From the NCBI GenBank assembly GCA_964620445.1, contig CAZUHB010000012.1, positions 54,667 to 118,666 on the forward strand: a stretch of 64,000 bases of DNA, read 5' to 3'. The position numbers and the translations under genes were made by a program. This stretch comes from CAZUHB01 sp964620445. GTDB lineage: Bacteria; Planctomycetota; B15-G4; CAYZWU01. This document shows, one piece after another, positions 8,838-17,374 of this stretch (its first letter is position 1; every line of letters begins with the position of its first letter). The notes below the pieces were generated by a model. The model had not been told where the DNA came from, did not search any database, and saw nothing but the letters and a program-made list of their open reading frames with translations.

Positions 8838-10259
8838 ATGTACGATTTCGAAATAGTCGTCCATGACTTTGGAGCCACTAGCCGAACCCTCTCAACGACG
8901 ATTGTCGATCAGCTGGCACAACAGGGGATCGCCGCTTCGAACGCCGGGAACACTCCTCATCCGGGTCCACGATTAATTCTTTTCGACAAGATGACAGACG
9001 ACTTTCTCGAAGCCGTGAGGTGGTTATCCGAAAATGGTTTCGAACGCCTGCTGGCAATAAACACCCATCACCTTCCAATGAATAACGAGGACAAATGGGA
9101 TATACTCCATGCAGGGGGATCTGATGTCATTTCCTGGAAGAATTCAAAAAAACCTGCCTGTCTGATCGCGACAACGATCAAACGATGGCGCGAGATAGAC
9201 GACCTCATTGCCTCCGCGACGATCCAGAACCGACTAGTAGGTAAGAGCCGACCATGGATCGTCCTACTCAGAGAGATCGTCGAGATCGCCCGATTTACCA
9301 GTGTCTCTGTCATGATAACGGGCGAGACAGGCACCGGAAAAGAACTGGTTGCCAATACCATCCATCTCCTCGATTCGCGACCGGCCAAAGGAGGCCTCGT
9401 ACTTCTCGACTGTTCGACCGTCGTCCCGGAACTGTCGGGCAGTGAGTTCTTCGGCCACGAGCGGGGAGCGTTCACGGGCGCTCTGACTAAGAGGGACGGT
9501 TGTATTTCCCTGTCCCACGGCGGAACCCTCTTTCTGGACGAGATCGGCGAGCTGCCTTTGCGGCTGCAGGCCGAACTGTTGCGGGTTGTACAGGAAGGCA
9601 CCTATAAACGGGTTGGCGGCAATTCTTGGCGAAAAGCCGATTTCAGGATGATCTGTGCCACGAACCGCGATCTTCGGGAAGAACGGCGTCTCGGTACATT
9701 TCGTGAAGATTTCTATAACCGTCTCGCCAGTTGGATTTGCAGGCTCCCCTCTCTCGATGAGCGTCGAGAAGATATTCCGCTGCTGGTCGATCACTTTTTA
9801 CGCCAGATCTACCCCAATCAGAAGGTTCCTGAATTGGATCCTACCGTCTGGGATTACCTGATCACCAGAAACTACCCTGGCAATATCCGCGAACTCAAAC
9901 AGGTGATTACACGTCTGGCATGCCGTCAAACAAACCGGGACTTCATCACGATCGGATCGATTCCTGAGACCGATCGATCGGAACTCCAGATTTCCAGGGC
10001 GACCCTGCCGAGCCAGCCGTTGGATCCGGCTGTCAGACTTGCACTTTCGCAAGGCAAGGGACTCGATGAAATACGAAATACCATTACAGAGACCGCTTAC
10101 AGGATCGTACTCCAGGAGGAAGGTTGGGATACGGCGAAATCCGCTCGCCGCTTGAATCTCTCCAAACGAGCGGTCCAGATGTACGTGAAGAAACGTCGTG
10201 ATATAGAGCAGAAAGGCGACAGCGGGGGGCGAGAAAATATCTCTACCATGAATTCTTAG
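8838..10259 (+). CDS. Sigma-54-dependent enhancer-binding transcriptional activator
   Basis: A 473-residue NtrC-type activator. Residues 1-125 are a divergent receiver-like domain (LILFDKM..., HAGGSDVISW), with no clearly conserved phosphoacceptor set. The AAA+ domain (about 137-365) carries Walker A GETGTGKE (162-169), the sigma-54 contact loop GAFTGA (210-215) and Walker B GGTLFLDEIG (228-237). A C-terminal Fis-type helix-turn-helix follows (about 425-455, TAKSARRLNLSKRAVQMYV). The intact GAFTGA shows that it can engage sigma-54. It converges with a six-gene operon whose upstream region carries a near-consensus -24/-12 promoter, so that operon is its most likely target. Confidence 0.95.
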   Translation: MYDFEIVVHDFGATSRTLSTTIVDQLAQQGIAASNAGNTPHPGPRLILFDKMTDDFLEAVRWLSENGFERLLAINTHHLPMNNEDKWDILHAGGSDVISWKNSKKPACLIATTIKRWREIDDLIASATIQNRLVGKSRPWIVLLREIVEIARFTSVSVMITGETGTGKELVANTIHLLDSRPAKGGLVLLDCSTVVPELSGSEFFGHERGAFTGALTKRDGCISLSHGGTLFLDEIGELPLRLQAELLRVVQEGTYKRVGGNSWRKADFRMICATNRDLREERRLGTFREDFYNRLASWICRLPSLDERREDIPLLVDHFLRQIYPNQKVPELDPTVWDYLITRNYPGNIRELKQVITRLACRQTNRDFITIGSIPETDRSELQISRATLPSQPLDPAVRLALSQGKGLDEIRNTITETAYRIVLQEEGWDTAKSARRLNLSKRAVQMYVKKRRDIEQKGDSGGRENISTMNS

Positions 10260-10298
10260 ACGCAACGGAAGTAAAATCCACCGAGCCGTCGATCGAGT

Positions 10299-10790
10299 TT
10301 AATGGCTACAGCTGGGAGCCGACGCTCCACCACCCGTCCAGCGCGCCTTCGCGCCGCGAACGTCGTAGTGAACATGTCCCGTATAGATGCCGAGTCCCCC
10401 TTCTTCCATCCGGCCTGCTCCTATGAGTCTCAGCACGGCACAATAGACTTGGCTCGGTGTCATACCGGCTACATGGATATCGGCCGCCTTAGCGACGAGA
10501 TGCTGGCTATTTCTGGCTCCGCCAATGCTCGCGTTATGGTCTGGTGTTCTGTATCCCGAGTTTATCGTGATTGGAAGATCCAGATAATCTCTCAAGACCT
10601 GCAGATTCTGCGCGAGTCGCCGCAGATTTCCCATCAAGTGCTCAGGGACCGGTGTACTGCCGGAATAGAACTCTCGCACGTGAAAGTTCTTCGTCAGTTG
10701 CCCGGGATTCAAGACCGGAGCCGAGTCAAATATTCGTTCGATGACCGATACCAGGTGGGTAGGGTAGCTCGTTTCATAGAGGGATCCCAC
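10299..10790 (-). CDS. M15-type zinc peptidase (peptidoglycan D-Ala-D-Ala endo/carboxypeptidase-like)
   Basis: A 163-residue protein of the small M15 peptidase group. Zinc ligands are visible as His97 (NSQHL), Asp104 (AKAADIH) and a His in GHVHYDV (139/141), with the family SGYRT motif upstream. Such enzymes cut peptidoglycan cross-bridges or stems. I place the start at GTG 10790 because AAGGAGGAAGTT sits just upstream; the TTG at 10814 has no comparable site. There is no signal peptide, so export would need lysis or a dedicated route. It is the last gene of the operon, 58 bp after the trypsin-like protease. The C-terminus is short and Gly/Ser-rich. Confidence 0.82.
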   Translation of the reverse strand: MGSLYETSYPTHLVSVIERIFDSAPVLNPGQLTKNFHVREFYSGSTPVPEHLMGNLRRLAQNLQVLRDYLDLPITINSGYRTPDHNASIGGARNSQHLVAKAADIHVAGMTPSQVYCAVLRLIGAGRMEEGGLGIYTGHVHYDVRGAKARWTGGGASAPSCSH

Positions 10791-10848
10791 AACTTCCTCC
10801 TTCCGCAAGTACAAATGATTGATTGACCTTGCCGTCTCTGTTTTTCTT

Positions 10849-11760
10849 CTATTCGTAGTTCGACCGGATAAACCGTATTATCCGATCGTCTATGAGAACT
10901 CCTTTGTTGGCTTTCCCAGGTATTTCAGGATCGTCGCGATCCACATGAACCGCAATGAGCACTCTTCCCCCTTTTTCAGGGGGCAGCCGGACCCACACCG
11001 GACTGCCACTGTGCCCCGGACAGGTGTCGTTGAGATAGTGAAGTATCCGATGTCGCAATCGTACAGATCGATTGAAGGAGCGGTACTGGTAGGTTCCGCA
11101 CAAAGTCGATCGATCGGGAGATCCGAGAAGCGAGTGACGGCATTCGAAACCGGGACGATGGGAGGCGCGGCATCCATATCGTGGGGAGCCCGGTTTATCA
11201 GCGGGATAACCTGACAAATGGACCAGGAGATCCTTGTTGCCGAGGAGAGGTTCCTGTACTCCTATTTTCGTGCCCCGCGAATCGTGCGGACCGCGGCGAT
11301 AATCGATCGACCAGTAGCCGACGCGGAGCCCGAGAGGATCCTCCAGGTGGATAAGAGCGTAGTCATGAGGAGAACCTGTTTCGGCCTTGTGGCGATATTT
11401 ATTCGGAATGACAACGCGAAATGCCCGCGACGACCGAAAGGGCTCGTGCCTCCCGTTTCGGGCGGGAATGGCGCGCAGGCGACGCGCCCCCCTAGGCTCT
11501 CGCCTGTCGCTGTCGTAGACACAATGGGCGGCTGTCAACACCGTCCTGGGTCCGATCAGCGTGCCCGTTCCCATCGCCCAGCGGCCGAGCCGGGGAAAGT
11601 CGTACACCAGATTGCAGATGTACCGGAAAGGCACAACAGTCGTGCTTTTCACCCTGACGCGCGAGTCATGGCCGAGAATCTCGTATTCAGATTCAGCGAC
11701 ACCCGGCGCTCCTGCCAGTGCCTGGTGGACAGGGCTCCGGGAGTACGAATAACCAGTCAT
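10849..11760 (-). CDS. Trypsin-like (S1/V8-type) serine protease
   Basis: A 303-residue chymotrypsin-fold protease with a complete triad: His79 (TAAHC), Asp133 (PHDYALI) and Ser251 (CPGHSGSP). The N-terminal 45 residues contain an acidic ESEYEILGHDSRVRV segment and no ordinary signal peptide, so it may be an intracellular zymogen or be exported by another route. The start at ATG 11760 follows AAAGGAAATAGACA. No other start codon lies nearby in frame, so the gene overlaps the 3' end of the PLP-enzyme gene by 68 bp. Six other cysteines suggest possible disulphides. Confidence 0.87.
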   Translation of the reverse strand: MTGYSYSRSPVHQALAGAPGVAESEYEILGHDSRVRVKSTTVVPFRYICNLVYDFPRLGRWAMGTGTLIGPRTVLTAAHCVYDSDRREPRGARRLRAIPARNGRHEPFRSSRAFRVVIPNKYRHKAETGSPHDYALIHLEDPLGLRVGYWSIDYRRGPHDSRGTKIGVQEPLLGNKDLLVHLSGYPADKPGSPRYGCRASHRPGFECRHSLLGSPDRSTLCGTYQYRSFNRSVRLRHRILHYLNDTCPGHSGSPVWVRLPPEKGGRVLIAVHVDRDDPEIPGKANKGVLIDDRIIRFIRSNYE

Positions 11761-12853
11761 TGTCTATTTCCTTTGCTTTGCTGTATGAAGCGTGTGGTAG
11801 GCAATGGGCCACGGCCCGAACCGCCTGCCTGATCTCGTCGGCTCGATGCTCGGCGCTGATCACAAATGCCAGCTGAGCCGGGTGCGGTCGTTCCTCACGA
11901 AGGAGCACGGTCTTCACGCCCATTCTCTTCAAGGAAATATGGAGGTGCACAGGATCGACTTTCAGGTCTTGCGAAAGCAGCTGTATCGGAAAATGGCCGT
12001 CTACCAACCTCAAGCCGATCTGCTTCATTAGGCTCCTGAAGAGCTGCACGAGACGAGACAGCCTTCGTCGCAGCGAATCACCGATACGATCGTTGAGGGC
12101 CAAGGCATGTTCGGCAGCACGGACATCAGCAGCCGAAGGCGAACTCGAGTGAACGCGCGTATGGCTTTTGGCCTTGAATTGCCGGATAAACGCTCTGCTT
12201 CCCGATAGGATTGCGAGAGGAACGCCAAAAGCCTTCGCCATCGAGGTCACCAGTATCACGTCAGGACCGTGTATCCCCACCCACCTGAGTGAACCGCCAC
12301 CGCCTCTTCCGTATGGCGCCGGCAACTCAAAAGAACGGCTGCCCAGCACACCGATCGCTTGAGTGTCGTCGATGATCATCCGTCCTCCATTTTTCCGTAT
12401 CAGTTCCAGGTATTGTCGGATCGGGGCAATGCGGCCGCAACGCGGGCAGTATCCATCGGTGACGACAAGCGGACGATTCCTCTCTCCTGCATCACGGCGC
12501 AATCGCCTCGCCAGGCTCCCCGTGTCATGATGGGCGAAAAAAGACAAGGTGGCGCCCAGGTTTCGCGCCAGTTCGGCACCCTGCCGCGTCGTGGGATAGA
12601 CGGCCGAATCAACATAGAGAGCGTGATCACAGCCACCGCACAGAGTGAATAGATCCCAGATCAGATGAAGGGAGGAGCGGGCAAGCACACCCCGCTCACA
12701 TCCCTGCATCCCGGCCACCGAGTTTGCCAGCATCTGATGCCTCGACGGACTCTCCAGCAAAGCCGGCAGCCCTGTCATGAGACGCTTCCAGCTATTCAGA
12801 GAATGGCTCGGATGGCGCATTCCGAGGTAAAGAGTTCTCGTAAAATCCGGCAT
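11693..12853 (-). CDS. PLP-dependent enzyme of the alpha-oxoamine synthase fold (BioF/KBL-like)
   Basis: A 386-residue fold-type I PLP enzyme. The alpha-oxoamine synthase signature appears as VTDGYCPRCG (131-140) then IDDTQAIGVLG (161-171, Asp in the DD pair contacting the PLP nitrogen), and the Schiff-base lysine is Lys207 in VTSMAKAFG. Family members condense an amino acid with an acyl-CoA (biotin, haem, sphingolipid, KBL). Nothing in the operon suggests any of these pathways, so substrate and product are unknown. The canonical DAH of the family is DDT here. It lies 17 bp downstream of the 642-residue protein gene. Its upstream ribosome site is weak. Confidence 0.85.
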   Translation of the reverse strand: MPDFTRTLYLGMRHPSHSLNSWKRLMTGLPALLESPSRHQMLANSVAGMQGCERGVLARSSLHLIWDLFTLCGGCDHALYVDSAVYPTTRQGAELARNLGATLSFFAHHDTGSLARRLRRDAGERNRPLVVTDGYCPRCGRIAPIRQYLELIRKNGGRMIIDDTQAIGVLGSRSFELPAPYGRGGGGSLRWVGIHGPDVILVTSMAKAFGVPLAILSGSRAFIRQFKAKSHTRVHSSSPSAADVRAAEHALALNDRIGDSLRRRLSRLVQLFRSLMKQIGLRLVDGHFPIQLLSQDLKVDPVHLHISLKRMGVKTVLLREERPHPAQLAFVISAEHRADEIRQAVRAVAHCLPHASYSKAKEIDNDWLFVLPEPCPPGTGRSAGCR

Positions 12854-12870
12854 CAGCCCGAACCGGCACC

Positions 12871-14799
12871 CTATTGCCCCACATTTTTTCTCTGGCGCAG
12901 CTGACGCGCCATCCGTTTCTTCAAATGAGTCGAGGGCATGGTTGAATCGATCCGGTCTCTGGCTGTGACTTTGCCGCGAAGATCGACTCCGGTCACCGCG
13001 CGATAGGCCTCGATGTATCCCTGGATTTCTTCCCTCCAGTAGAGAGCCCAGTTTCTCGCCTGCACCGCGTGCTGCTGAGTCCAGTCCCCAAACCGTATCG
13101 AGAGGAGAATCAACTCGCCAAATACGGCAAGGTTGTGGAAATGGCTCACCGAGGCTTCAGGCCAGCCCATGAGCCGTTTCATCGAGTCGACCTGCCCCAT
13201 CCAGGGTTCTGCGTACGGTACCATCGCTCGGCTCTGGAGAAACTCGCGCATCGGAGGTTGAGAGAGCAGCCATTGCTCCATGAGCATCTCCATCCGCGCT
13301 GTCGAGGGGAGGTCACCCCACTGGTTGTGCGCTCCCTCAGCGATCTTCAAGTGGACGGCCCTGAGCGCCTCGAGCAGCGGGAACGTGTCCGGAACGATCC
13401 ACGCATTGGCATCGTCTTTGTAGAAATTGTTGCATTCGTTCAGCAGGTTGTGAAAGGCCTGAAGAAAACTCGAACGAGGATCGGCGGGATGCAGGTCTCC
13501 GACCGCTTTGCCGAGCAGGCGCAAGTCATACTCGTGAATGTATTCATAGGCGCGACGCTTGACCGTCAGGCGTCGATCCGTATCTTGGATGTAACCCCAG
13601 AGCAGATTCGAAATCGGCCGGAGCGGATTCAGCTCAAAACTCGCCAGTGGGTCGTTTTCGCCGGTCTTGACCTGCCTGTTCTGAAAACGCATGGCTATAG
13701 AATTGATCGTCTGGGCAAGCATTCCCTCCTCGTGCCAGTAGGACCAGATCAATTCGAAGAGGCAGGGATTCAACCTGAGGCTATCCTGGCAGAAAGGAAA
13801 ATCCGTATTGCCCAGCGGCAGGTTGCCGAGCCTATCCAGGATGATGTCGATGTACGGCAGTATTTGTCGACTGTTCCTCGATGTGAGGTAGTTGCCGATG
13901 CCGGCCCGGATCTCTTCGACGGTCGTATTGTATTCGAAGCGGTTTGACTCGTCGACCTCGTTGATATTGGCGAGATCAAGACTCCGGCTGAGATCGCCGC
14001 AACAGGAGTGACAGAGCAGAAAGACCTCTGTGGCCGCTTTCAGCAGTTCATATCCGTGAACACCGTGCGTGTAGTAGCAGGGATGATTTTTCTTGTCGAT
14101 CAGTTCCTCATACCCCGACGCCACGACTCCGTCCGGCCGGCAGAGAATATCACTGATGAATTCGTTGTAGGCTTTGAAGTTTCTGCCTTCGATGCATTGA
14201 CGGATCGAGACCCACAAAGAGTCGATGTCCCCTGACGTTCCCCTCTTTGGCCTCTCGGCCTTGACAGTCAGACCGGATCGAACAATCGTGTCGATCGCGT
14301 CTCTCATGTCTTCCAGCGGTTCCACCGCACCGGTGTGGTTCTCCTCTTGCACGGTTTCGACCGTCACGATCGATTCCGCGTCGAATATAGTCGCATCCAT
14401 CCCATCGAAAAACTGCTGAAGGAATTCTTCGTCGGGCAAAGCGCTCGCGATTCGTTCTTGTTTAATCAGGTGTGATTGCACGATTTCTTTCGTACGCTTG
14501 GTACATTCTTGCCAGCTTCCGAGATTCAGATTGCACGCGACTTTCACGTGGTAATCCCCAGCATCGGCTGGCGTGAATTCAGAGGTATCGAGCTCAACGG
14601 AATTACCGGTGGCGGCGATCCAGTCGTAGATCTTGTCAACGCCACTTTGAGGCCCTTTCACCTTCCAAACGTATTCAAAAGGCACTTTTGTTCGAGGACC
14701 GATCTCATCGAACCGGGCGGTCAGAGTTTTCTTTTCGCCAATTTTCAGAGTTATCTGCGATGGGTCTATTCGCAGCCCTTTTCTTACTTCGTCACTCAT
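12871..14799 (-). CDS. Large conserved-looking protein of unknown function with N-terminal Ig-like domain
   Basis: A 642-residue protein with no enzymatic motif I recognise. Residues 10-112 have the alternating pattern of an Ig/PKD-like beta-sandwich (IDPSQITLKIGEKKTLTARF ... DAGDYHVKV). The remainder is mainly helical with many aromatic residues. It includes a CxxC-like cluster (CHSCCGD) at about 275 and a well-ordered Trp/His-rich C-terminal half (for example the QSRAMVPYAEPWMGQVDSM stretch). A Lys/Arg-rich tail ends the protein. The start at ATG 14799 follows AAGGAG. It sits in the middle of the sigma-54 operon between the metallopeptidase and the PLP enzyme, so it could be a structural or scaffold component. 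That is inference from position only. Confidence 0.75.
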   Translation of the reverse strand: MSDEVRKGLRIDPSQITLKIGEKKTLTARFDEIGPRTKVPFEYVWKVKGPQSGVDKIYDWIAATGNSVELDTSEFTPADAGDYHVKVACNLNLGSWQECTKRTKEIVQSHLIKQERIASALPDEEFLQQFFDGMDATIFDAESIVTVETVQEENHTGAVEPLEDMRDAIDTIVRSGLTVKAERPKRGTSGDIDSLWVSIRQCIEGRNFKAYNEFISDILCRPDGVVASGYEELIDKKNHPCYYTHGVHGYELLKAATEVFLLCHSCCGDLSRSLDLANINEVDESNRFEYNTTVEEIRAGIGNYLTSRNSRQILPYIDIILDRLGNLPLGNTDFPFCQDSLRLNPCLFELIWSYWHEEGMLAQTINSIAMRFQNRQVKTGENDPLASFELNPLRPISNLLWGYIQDTDRRLTVKRRAYEYIHEYDLRLLGKAVGDLHPADPRSSFLQAFHNLLNECNNFYKDDANAWIVPDTFPLLEALRAVHLKIAEGAHNQWGDLPSTARMEMLMEQWLLSQPPMREFLQSRAMVPYAEPWMGQVDSMKRLMGWPEASVSHFHNLAVFGELILLSIRFGDWTQQHAVQARNWALYWREEIQGYIEAYRAVTGVDLRGKVTARDRIDSTMPSTHLKKRMARQLRQRKNVGQ

Positions 14800-14841
14800 C
14801 GATTATCTCCTTGCTCAAACAGAATCATGACCGTTGACTCT

Positions 14842-16167
14842 CTATGCCACAGGCGAAACCGACATCGCTGACAGCTCTTCGACCGCTCTGCGGCCGTCAT
14901 GCGGAAGCATGGCCTGCTCGAGCGCCCACTTCGTCAGCAGGCGCGTCAATTCTGTACTTTCTCTTTTTGGACTGATTCGTCCGTCCGAACGCCCCTGCCC
15001 CAAGACGGCCACAGCCAGACTCGGCGGGGCGCTATTCGCCTGATCCGGGGATTTCTGCCAATCCTCCAGTAATGTCCGAAGAACTTTGGGCCGCCTCTGC
15101 TCGACGGGCATGACCTGGCTAAGCGATCTACCCCTCAGAGTCGGCGGACGGTGTTCGGCCAGCAGACGTGCGAATTCGGGTAGAATCGATATAAGAATCT
15201 CTATAAGACGACGCTTTGAGCTCTGGAGCTGCCTCAATGGATAGAAAGACTCCCAGAGCCGCCCAAGCTTTTCCCATTGTGGATCCGGGTAGAGATGCTG
15301 ACCTATTGCCAGACTCAGCATCACCCGGATCCAGGGAAAGGGATGAGGATCGTCGATGTTGACACGGAATACGAACGCGCTTGGAAGACTGACCACACCG
15401 ATCAGCCCGAGGGTCGAAGTGATACCGAGCTTGGCGATCGACCAGAAGTCCGCGATGATCTCCGAAGCCCAGCGCTCCAGCAGCGCCCATCCCGGCTTGT
15501 CGCCTCCTGCTCTTCTCGCCCGCGTTCTGATCCGCGATCGCAGCGATTCGACCAAACCCAGCAACGCGGCCCCTTGATGACCGACCTCGTGAATGAGAGA
15601 GGAACCGATACCGCTACCCACCATCCGCTCTCTTGGAATTCGGATGATCGAGACCGGATTCCGATCCCCACCGGGAAGACGTGTCCGTACGCGACGGATT
15701 GCGGCTCCGTGCCCGCGGTCGAGGTATGTGACCATCGGAGGGACAGAATAGGGCTGACCCGAAATCTCCAGCGCCTCTCGAGCCAGGACATCGAGTCCGG
15801 CCAGCCACACTCCTGTTTCGTGTTCCGCGCGCTGTGTCAGGACATCGGCAAAAATGTCGAGCTGATCCAAGGTGGTATTGAACTCCAGCCGGACAAATGT
15901 AAATCGCCGTTGCAGCGTTTCGGGCGCTTCGACCCGGCTGTCGGGACTATCCAACCTCGCGAGAAATCCGTCGACACGTTGTTTCAGTTTCGACGACTGA
16001 GATTTCATGTGCTGTTCGATTGTTCGCAAAGTCTTCCTGCAAACCGATGCGCTCGGAACCATGGGCATTGTCAGCGAGAAAGGTCTGACGCTTTCGAGAC
16101 GAGACAGAAGAGCCCGTGCCTCCGTGCTTAAAAACCGAGCCGTGGTCGTCGGATGTGACATTTTCAT
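14842..16167 (-). CDS. HExxH (gluzincin-like) zinc metallopeptidase
   Basis: A 441-residue protein with the zinc motif HEVGH at residues 193-197 and a likely third ligand Glu236 in WASEIIADFW, the spacing and sequence style of gluzincins. A hydrophobic stretch (about 247-272) follows. The start is fixed by the ATGA overlap at 16164-16167 with the acidic-repeat gene, which implies translational coupling; a longer in-frame start at 16206 would overlap by 43 bp. No signal peptide is present. The substrate is unknown. The tight coupling to the acidic/Arg-rich protein suggests that protein as substrate or partner, which is inference. Confidence 0.83.
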   Translation of the reverse strand: MKMSHPTTTARFLSTEARALLSRLESVRPFSLTMPMVPSASVCRKTLRTIEQHMKSQSSKLKQRVDGFLARLDSPDSRVEAPETLQRRFTFVRLEFNTTLDQLDIFADVLTQRAEHETGVWLAGLDVLAREALEISGQPYSVPPMVTYLDRGHGAAIRRVRTRLPGGDRNPVSIIRIPRERMVGSGIGSSLIHEVGHQGAALLGLVESLRSRIRTRARRAGGDKPGWALLERWASEIIADFWSIAKLGITSTLGLIGVVSLPSAFVFRVNIDDPHPFPWIRVMLSLAIGQHLYPDPQWEKLGRLWESFYPLRQLQSSKRRLIEILISILPEFARLLAEHRPPTLRGRSLSQVMPVEQRRPKVLRTLLEDWQKSPDQANSAPPSLAVAVLGQGRSDGRISPKRESTELTRLLTKWALEQAMLPHDGRRAVEELSAMSVSPVA

Positions 16168-16976
16168 ACACCTGCCAGGATGATGTGACTCCCCCGGCGA
16201 TACCACCGGCCACTCTGACGGCGTGCATAAACGGGTCTCCGCCTACGGTAGCCGCGGCGGGCATGTGGCCGACGCGCATAGGGACGACGCATGTAGTGCC
16301 GAGAAGAGTAGGGCATCTCGTACTCCTTCTTGACGAGTCCCGGCGCGTGCTTCTTGGCGGCGGCGACAATTGCCGCTTTGACGACCTTGGCTGCAGGAGC
16401 GTTCTTGGGAGCTTTCGTGGCGTTCTTTGCAGCCTGCGCCGCGACCTTCACGACACGGCGAGCCACCTCGAATTCCTGGTCCTCGGGGCTCAAACCTTCC
16501 ATCTCCATTTCGAAGAGTCCACCGACCGCGCTCCCGAGTCTGCTGCCGATTGCAGTCCCTATGCCGGGCGCGACCATGCTTCCAACAGCTCCGCCGACCA
16601 CGGGCAGTGCGGTCTTGGCCACGCCCTTGAGAACGCCTACCAATCCGCGCCCTGTTTTCGATCGCAGGAACTTTCCGGCCTTTCGAGAGACCTTCTTGAC
16701 CAGCTTTCCCAGGAACTGGTCGAGTTCTTCCTCACTCGATACGGAAAGAAGATCCGAAGCCAGTTCCATTTCTTCCGAGGGATCGAGTCCCCCAGCCGCC
16801 TCAAAACTCTCGTATTCCCATTCTGCTTCGTTCTCCATCTCGAATGCGCCTTCCAACTCACCCTCATATTCGCCTTCATACTCGCTCTCGTACTCGCCTT
16901 CGTACTCGCCACTGAATTCGTCTTCGTATTCGCCCTCGGCTTCCATTTCGGTTAGGGCTCGATCGATGTCGTGCAT
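16164..16976 (-). CDS. Acidic-repeat / Gly-rich hydrophobic / Arg-rich protein, first gene of the sigma-54 operon
   Basis: A 270-residue protein of striking modular composition. Residues 12-58 are a run of Glu-Tyr-Glu-Gly repeats (GEYEGEYESEYEGEYEGE). Residues 80-110 are amphipathic and basic. Residues 110-155 form a glycine-rich hydrophobic segment (LPVVGGAVGSMVAPGIGTAIG) like membrane-inserting or glycine-zipper sequences. Residues 160-215 are Ala/Lys-rich helix, and 227-262 are Arg/Tyr-rich, ending in SGRWYRRGSHIILAGV. There is no signal peptide. AAGGAG precedes the ATG. The gene lies about 70 bp downstream of the predicted sigma-54 transcription start. Its chemistry could suit a membrane-active peptide, a polyionic carrier or an assembly protein; I cannot assign a function. 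Confidence 0.85.
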   Translation of the reverse strand: MHDIDRALTEMEAEGEYEDEFSGEYEGEYESEYEGEYEGELEGAFEMENEAEWEYESFEAAGGLDPSEEMELASDLLSVSSEEELDQFLGKLVKKVSRKAGKFLRSKTGRGLVGVLKGVAKTALPVVGGAVGSMVAPGIGTAIGSRLGSAVGGLFEMEMEGLSPEDQEFEVARRVVKVAAQAAKNATKAPKNAPAAKVVKAAIVAAAKKHAPGLVKKEYEMPYSSRHYMRRPYARRPHARRGYRRRRPVYARRQSGRWYRRGSHIILAGV

Positions 16977-17374
16977 GCCTGACTCCTTCTCGTAAATAGA
17001 AATTCAAGTCGAAATGCCTAGCGGCCCGGCCAATCCGGATTCCGCGCGACTTCAAGAAAAGGCAACAAGCATGCCAACTCGATCCGGTGACAAGCCGGTA
17101 TTGGCAGCAGCGGCGACAGAGTTCCCCGGCCCCGTTACGGCACCCGAAAAGAGAAAACCGTCTTTATTGCGAAAAGACGAGCTCATCGCGGCCGCAGTGT
17201 GACTTGAGTTCGGTAAAGGCGATCTGCTTGGGGAAAGGTGGGCCGTTCCTAAAAAAAAGCCTTTTTCAGGTCGACTCGCGATCCGCAGAAGAGGGGCCCA
17301 CGAATCGAACTTCGTCGAAAAGAGTCTGAATCGATGAGCAGGCGAAGCTCATTTCGCCGCGCCCCCGCCGGCGC
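16977..17374 (-). other. Regulatory spacer upstream of the sigma-54 operon
   Basis: A 398-bp stretch without a gene, between the start of the acidic-repeat gene and the stop of the FG-GAP gene. It holds the -24/-12 promoter at 17062-17076. The 100-250 bp above that element is where enhancer sites for the activator would be expected. A short CGAA/TTCG dyad lies near 17301-17314, but I could not establish a repeated binding motif. An A8 run near 17251 followed by GCCTTTTT could form only a weak hairpin. Confidence 0.6.
17062..17076 (-). promoter_or_regulatory. Sigma-54 (-24/-12) promoter
   Basis: On the minus strand the sequence reads TGGCATGCTTGTTGC, matching the sigma-54 consensus TGGCACG-N4-TTGC at all but one fixed position, with the exact GG-to-GC spacing. 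Transcription should begin near 17050, leaving a leader of about 74 nt before the ATG at 16976. The only sigma-54 activator in the window is encoded at the other end of the operon. Confidence 0.88.
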
